A stretch of 33,774 bases of DNA from a virus: positions 1 through 33,774 of the IMG/VR virus record IMGVR_UViG_3300035660_001488; one strand, 5' to 3'. Positions 29,696 through 33,774 of the stretch are shown here, piece after piece. The notes beneath the pieces are model-generated. The model was not told the DNA's origin and made no database searches. It worked only from the letters and a program-made list of their open reading frames with translations. The position numbers were made by a program, and so were the translations under genes. Numbering within the stretch: the stretch's first letter is position 1; every line of letters starts with the position of its first letter.

Positions 29696-31232
29696 ACTTT
29701 AGCCGTTTTTTCAGAGCGATGTGCCAGTAGATGAGTGCAGTCCAAAGGTGGTCTGCTCCCAAGTTCGCCCACTCTCTTTTTTCCTGCCCGTATTTGTCGG
29801 TGACGGTTCTGGCATAAATGGTCTGGGCGTGTTTTATTAATAATTGAAAAGTTGGGCTTTCTTTCGGCATTGCGAAGGTAAATTCTCCCCTCATTAACGC
29901 TGAAATGGTGTCGTCGTAAATCCTGTTCCTTGACGTGAACACCTTTATTTCGTCATCAAAGTTTTCTGGTCTCTTTTTCTTTTCGTCTCCGAATCTCGTC
30001 ACTTCCAACATTTTCGGGTCCTCTTTGAAAAAGTTGAGGTATATCCTGTATGGGAATTTGTTTGCCAATGCTTGAGCGTCTTCGGTGTATGGTTGGGCGT
30101 CCACAACTCCCACTCTCACGTTGTAAAACTCTATTAATTCTTCCATCTGTTGCCACCGGGTTTTGTTCGGTTTGTCTTTAAGCACCCCTATCCAGAAAAT
30201 CGCTTTTTCGTTACCGATGATTACGTGGTTTTCTTTGCCCGTGTCCGCTCCCATGATGTTCCATCCGCTTCGGTCTGGCTCTTTGTTGGTTTGATTTCTC
30301 AAAAATAAACTGGCTTCCACTTTTTGTTCGGCGGACAGGTATGGCAGTCCTAAAATAAAGTTGTAAAAATATTTTTCGTCCTTTCCTTTTACCCCTTCCA
30401 TCGCCTCATTGTATTCCCTAATGATGCGTTCTGCGTCCCAACACATCATTTGGGTTATCCAGTATCCGCTTATTGGCTCGCCTGGAAATCTTGCTTCCCA
30501 TTTTCCCAATTTTCTGATTTGCTCTGGCGTGATTTCTTTTTGGCATTTTTGACAGATGTAAATTCCTCGCTTCAAATCTACGTTTTTCTCCCACTCCATG
30601 TGTTGTCTGTAATGGCAATGCGGACAGTCGAATCTCCAGTGTTTTTGGTCTGATTGGCTGTAGAGCTTGTCGATTCCGAAATCAGGAATGGTCGGCGTTG
30701 AAATGTAAATCTCCTCGCCCATCTTTGAGTATGCCATTCTGGACGCGTAATCGCCGATGATATCTATCTTCGACTTGTCTACTTCATCGTAAATGTTCCT
30801 GTCGCTTGAAATGATGATTGGCGCTTTCTCGGTGAATGTGCCTTTGTAGTAGACGAATCCTTTGCCTATGCCCTTTATCTCGGTGCTGTCTTTGTCAAGG
30901 GTAATCCCGTTGGCCCTGATTATTCTATCCACTTTGGTTGGCACGAATTCCCAGACATCTTTGTCGCTTGGCAGCGTGTGAATTTGGTTAATCCCCAAAT
31001 ATTTTGCGTCGTGCAACTCTTTCAAAATGGCGAAGGTCGACACCCCGACCTGTGATCCTTTTCTGATGACTATCACCCGACTTTTGTCCGTGTAGACATC
31101 CAGTAAAAAATAATGGTAGTTGAACTCAATCGGTTCGCCCTTCTCGTTTTTTACTCCCTCGTTTTTTATCCATGCCAACGTGCTGTCGGAAACTATCTCC
31201 TTTTCGATATTGTTTTTTGAGTTCGTCTTCAT
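29679..31232 (-). CDS. Terminase large subunit (GpA type)
   Basis: DNA-packaging ATPase/nuclease of 517 aa of the phage GpA family. The Walker A-like RKGSQVGVST is at residues 57-66, the Walker B region IYDEVDKS at 147-154 and motif III ISTPT at 177-181. A zinc-knuckle-like pair CPHC (203-206) and CQKC (227-230) is characteristic of GpA. The nuclease domain begins near Asp330 (IMGADTG) and includes VGVVDAQ and DHLWTALIYW. It follows the terminase small subunit with a 107-bp overlap and precedes the capsid genes after a membrane cassette. Confidence 0.9.
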   Translation of the reverse strand: MKTNSKNNIEKEIVSDSTLAWIKNEGVKNEKGEPIEFNYHYFLLDVYTDKSRVIVIRKGSQVGVSTFAILKELHDAKYLGINQIHTLPSDKDVWEFVPTKVDRIIRANGITLDKDSTEIKGIGKGFVYYKGTFTEKAPIIISSDRNIYDEVDKSKIDIIGDYASRMAYSKMGEEIYISTPTIPDFGIDKLYSQSDQKHWRFDCPHCHYRQHMEWEKNVDLKRGIYICQKCQKEITPEQIRKLGKWEARFPGEPISGYWITQMMCWDAERIIREYNEAMEGVKGKDEKYFYNFILGLPYLSAEQKVEASLFLRNQTNKEPDRSGWNIMGADTGKENHVIIGNEKAIFWIGVLKDKPNKTRWQQMEELIEFYNVRVGVVDAQPYTEDAQALANKFPYRIYLNFFKEDPKMLEVTRFGDEKKKRPENFDDEIKVFTSRNRIYDDTISALMRGEFTFAMPKESPTFQLLIKHAQTIYARTVTDKYGQEKREWANLGADHLWTALIYWHIALKKRLKYEPNR

Positions 31233-31608
31233 AAAATTTTACCGCCTTCTTTAAGGTGGGGTCGGTCCTCAGTCTTTGCTCGAACTCTAACTTCAATCCT
31301 CCTGGAAACTCCCTCCTTTCGTATGGCCGCCATTTCTTGCTCTTGCATTGCAAATAGAATTTGATTGCCCAACCTTCGTTGTTAAAAATCGCCTCTCTCA
31401 ACCTGTCTTCAGTAAAAGGCGTACCGATCCCGTCCATTATGTGGTCTGCTTTTTTGGCGAACTCCATGTCTTCTATTCGGTGATTGTAATAACTCCAACG
31501 GTTAATTCCTATTGCCTCGCAGGTAGCACTGATTAACCCAATCATTTCTTTGAGTTTTTCTAAAAATTTATCCCATTGTTGCTTTGTGATTTTCTTGCCC
31601 GATGTCAT
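31126..31608 (-). CDS. Terminase small subunit-like protein
   Basis: Protein of 160 aa with an N-terminal helix-turn-helix (LISATCEAIGINRWSYYNH, residues about 29-47), a pattern used by terminase small subunits to bind the packaging site, followed by a conserved-style helix (EFAKKADHIMDG) and a basic C-terminus rich in Lys and Arg. It lies directly upstream of the terminase large subunit, overlapping it by 107 bp in another frame. The leader upstream (31609-31701) holds a hairpin and one copy of a duplicated intergenic element. Confidence 0.75.
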   Translation of the reverse strand: MTSGKKITKQQWDKFLEKLKEMIGLISATCEAIGINRWSYYNHRIEDMEFAKKADHIMDGIGTPFTEDRLREAIFNNEGWAIKFYLQCKSKKWRPYERREFPGGLKLEFEQRLRTDPTLKKAVKFYEDELKKQYRKGDSFRQHVGMDKKRGSKKREGRTD

Positions 31609-31649
31609 GGTGGGGGGGTTGTTGGGTTTGTTGGGTTTTTATTTAAAGG

Positions 31650-31704
31650 TATACTTCTTCGGCTTGCGCTCAGAAAGGCTCACGCAAGTCATCCTGGTGT
31701 GTCA
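31650..31704 (-). repeat. Intergenic element, copy A (upstream of terminase small subunit)
   Basis: On the minus strand, the block starting ATGACACACCAGG matches the element upstream of the 1448-aa gene (31 of 41 positions). It can fold a hairpin with CTTGCG pairing to CGCAAG. It overlaps the final codon of the ParB-methyltransferase gene. Confidence 0.5.
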
Positions 31705-33018
31705 TTTTTCGAGCTTTTTGGGTTTCTCGCCGGATATTAGCTCGTATCTTTTCAAAATCACGTCGCAGTAAGCGGGGTCTAATTCCATCAAATAACACTT
31801 CCTTTCTAACTTATGTGCAGCTACTAATGTTGATCCCGAGCCAGCGAATAAATCTAATAGCAATTGCCCGACTCGGCTTGATAATTTTATCGCTTTCATT
31901 ATCAACCAGTCTGGTTTCTCGGTTGCGTGAATCATTTTAATCGTTGCCTTCCTCGGCATTTCCCAAACATCGGCTTCGTTCTTTCCCCCGTAAAAGAAAT
32001 GTTTCTGTCCCTCTTTCCAGCCGTAGAGTATGGATTCCGCTCTCTCTGCGTATTTTTTTCCTGATTTGCCTTTTACCATCATTCCTATCCTTTGCTTTCG
32101 TTTTTTTCCTTTCAGTATCTGCTCGTATTGACACTTAAAATCTGCCCAGCTTACCGTTGAACCTTGTTTTAACCAGATGATGCAGTGAGAGAATTCAAAC
32201 CCCGAATTAAGCATCTGGTAGTAGAAAAGCGGAAAGGAAGAATATCCAGAGCAAATGTAGATTGTGCCGCCGGGTTTCAGTTTTAAGCTGAAGTTATTGA
32301 ATGATTTTCTTATAAGATCTGCGAATTGTTCTTCCGTTAGAAAATCTCCGAGTATTTTTCCTTTGTTGGGAAATTTTCCAGCAAGTTCCGTGCTTTCGTA
32401 TTTCACGTTGTAAGGCGGATCGGTAAATACCATGTCCGCTTTTTCTCCTTTCATTAATTTCTCTACATCTTCTGGTCTGGTGGCGTCGCCGCACATTAAT
32501 CTGTGCTTGCCTAATCCATAAATCTCGCCGTATTTCGTTTTCGCTTTCTTTATTTTTTCCCGTTCTTGCTCTGAATTAAAGTCGCTCTCCGTCATTTTGC
32601 GTAGCATTTGGACGTCTAAAAGATTGCTGATTTCAACTTCGTCAAATCCCGTGGTAACCAAATCTGCGTCTGCCCGATTTAATTTCCACATTATCTCTGC
32701 CAATTTTTCATCGTTCCAATTTCTTTTTTGCCCAATCCTGTTTAATGCCAAACTTAACGCCATCTCTCTTTCTTTTGTCAAATTGACAAAATCTACATTC
32801 TTTTGCGGAATGCTTTCCCAGCCCAATTCTTTTAAGGCCAGGACGGTCATGTTGCCTCCGACAATAATTCCCTCTCGTCCTTTGTATTGATTGACCGTGA
32901 TTAGCCCTCGCAACCCAAATTCCTGGATTGATCTCTTCAATGATTCCAGTTCTTTTCTGTCAATGTCTCTGGGATTATATGGTGCGAATTTTAAATTTTT
33001 AATTTGGACTTTTGTCAT
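31702..33018 (-). CDS. ParB-domain fused DNA methyltransferase
   Basis: Protein of 438 aa. Residues about 1-95 form a ParB/Srx-like N-terminal domain (YNPRDI, then IVGGNMTVLALKELG), and the rest is an N6-adenine or N4-cytosine DNA methyltransferase. The catalytic DPPY is at 200-203 (TDPPYNVKYES) and the AdoMet site FAGSGS at 391-396, in beta-class order. ParB-methyltransferase fusions are common in phages and usually stand alone without a restriction partner. It may protect phage DNA from host restriction or regulate packaging. It overlaps the upstream small methyltransferase by 20 bp. Confidence 0.9.
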   Translation of the reverse strand: MTKVQIKNLKFAPYNPRDIDRKELESLKRSIQEFGLRGLITVNQYKGREGIIVGGNMTVLALKELGWESIPQKNVDFVNLTKEREMALSLALNRIGQKRNWNDEKLAEIMWKLNRADADLVTTGFDEVEISNLLDVQMLRKMTESDFNSEQEREKIKKAKTKYGEIYGLGKHRLMCGDATRPEDVEKLMKGEKADMVFTDPPYNVKYESTELAGKFPNKGKILGDFLTEEQFADLIRKSFNNFSLKLKPGGTIYICSGYSSFPLFYYQMLNSGFEFSHCIIWLKQGSTVSWADFKCQYEQILKGKKRKQRIGMMVKGKSGKKYAERAESILYGWKEGQKHFFYGGKNEADVWEMPRKATIKMIHATEKPDWLIMKAIKLSSRVGQLLLDLFAGSGSTLVAAHKLERKCYLMELDPAYCDVILKRYELISGEKPKKLEK

Positions 33019-33532
33019 GTTTTTGAAAGATATTTAATGCTCTTACTCTCATGTTTGGGCCCGTTGAGACTCCTATCACAGCCCAACGCCTAGTTTGCTT
33101 TGGCGTGATGTAGACCAGCTGATGAAGGATGCAGACGAATCCTCCTTTTTTGCAAACTCTCACCGCTTCTCCAGTGAACGAATAAGGCCTGACCGCTTCT
33201 GTGCCATAAAGTTTCTTGCCATAAATCTTGAAGTCCGAATCGTATGGCGGGTCTGCCAAAACCACATTGAAATGATTGTCGGGAATTGGCAATCTTTTTC
33301 TGCAATCTCCGATAATTTCTGGACGGACCTTTGGGTTTATGTCCATCGTGACGTCTGTATGATTGATTTTGCTCGTTATGCCAGCGAATAAATGAAGGAT
33401 TTTTTTGTTTTTTAACCCGATGAGATTGTCTATTCTTTTTAGTATCCCGCCGGGGTATATGCCTTTATATTGTCCCATTGGTCTTTGGCACGCCCAAAAA
33501 TCCGTTATTACCCTCGTTTGATTTTCTGCCAT
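32999..33532 (-). CDS. Small DNA methyltransferase-like protein
   Basis: Protein of 177 aa with a Rossmann-type AdoMet fold: HLFAGI at 47-52, an acidic Asp64 region, and DPPY (94-97, VVLADPPYDSD) with the order AdoMet site before catalytic motif. It lacks a visible target-recognition domain, so it may rely on partners or recognise a short site. It overlaps both neighbours (25 and 20 bp) and precedes a second methyltransferase. DNA rather than RNA as substrate is inferred from the DPPY motif and the phage context. Confidence 0.75.
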   Translation of the reverse strand: MAENQTRVITDFWACQRPMGQYKGIYPGGILKRIDNLIGLKNKKILHLFAGITSKINHTDVTMDINPKVRPEIIGDCRKRLPIPDNHFNVVLADPPYDSDFKIYGKKLYGTEAVRPYSFTGEAVRVCKKGGFVCILHQLVYITPKQTRRWAVIGVSTGPNMRVRALNIFQKHDKSPN

Positions 33533-33774
33533 AACTTTTTAAACCAACCTTTCGTTCTCTGCCAAAATGAAAACTTGCCGTATCCTACGATTGTTTCCCT
33601 CATCATGTATTCTATTCTCCGTCTCTGGGCTTCTCTTAACAAATTGGCGGGAATCGGCACTCCGCCGATTATCCTGGTTTTGTTGTTTCTTTTTGCCCAC
33701 CAATCCTTTTTGGGATTGTTCAGCATCATTGCTCTTCTTCTTTCTTCTTTTTGTTCCTTAGTTTCATTTTGCAT
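33508..33774 (-). CDS. Small basic protein at the window edge
   Basis: Protein of 88 aa in the window, beginning with an ATG at the very last base, so a longer form may extend beyond it. It is rich in Arg, Lys and Trp and ends in a basic amphipathic segment (FWQRTKGWFKKLWQKIKRG). It overlaps the small methyltransferase by 25 bp. No domain recognised; nucleic-acid or membrane binding is possible. Confidence 0.55.
   Translation of the reverse strand: MQNETKEQKEERRRAMMLNNPKKDWWAKRNNKTRIIGGVPIPANLLREAQRRRIEYMMRETIVGYGKFSFWQRTKGWFKKLWQKIKRG

Overview
The window looks like most of a temperate, probably short-tailed (podovirus-like) bacteriophage or prophage of an uncultured bacterium. Nearly all genes are on the minus strand, so the map reads from right (33774) to left (1). 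The host cannot be named from sequence alone. Promoters are sigma-70-like, most start codons lack a Shine-Dalgarno sequence and follow A-rich, G-poor leaders, and proteins are Lys/Glu-rich. A Patescibacteria/CPR-type host is my low-confidence guess.

Right end (33774-29522): a small basic protein, two DNA methyltransferases (one fused to a ParB-like domain), the small and large terminase subunits (the latter GpA-type) and a 57-aa protein. Next is a three-gene membrane cassette with its own promoter (29500-26947): a membrane-anchored 329-aa protein, a 57-aa single-TM protein and an MltG-type endolytic transglycosylase, all translationally coupled.

Morphogenesis block (26930-8871): a control region with promoter, palindrome and terminator-like hairpin, then portal, small head proteins, an acidic scaffold and an SU10-type major capsid protein. 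After these come decoration-like proteins, a tail protein with a C-terminal amidase, an SU10-type adaptor, a nozzle-like protein, a decapeptide-repeat fibre, a coiled-coil protein and a 1448-aa polyvalent protein with a J-domain. No tape-measure gene is seen, in keeping with a short tail. Lysis block (8868-7533): an 80-aa holin-like protein, an amidase endolysin and a second holin-like protein, with a small TM ORF on the opposite strand.

Accessory/lysogeny end (7492-1): a terminator, then a promoter driving an excisionase-like HTH protein and a compact type III restriction-modification pair (Mod, Res). A separate promoter drives a three-gene cassette (ClpP-fold SDH-type protease, unknown 127-aa protein, PIN-domain protein) that ends at a strong terminator. 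A tyrosine integrase follows, preceded by a highly structured RNA leader, and the last gene is an HTH/NUMOD3 protein with a near-leaderless promoter. Replication and repressor genes are not visible and may lie outside the window.

The main non-coding signals are a recurrent AAAGGTCGAG element 25-32 nt upstream of seven start codons, the pseudoknot-capable integrase leader, the attenuator-like portal leader, and a duplicated intergenic element upstream of the terminase and the 1448-aa protein. I had no search tools; family names are from motif recognition.
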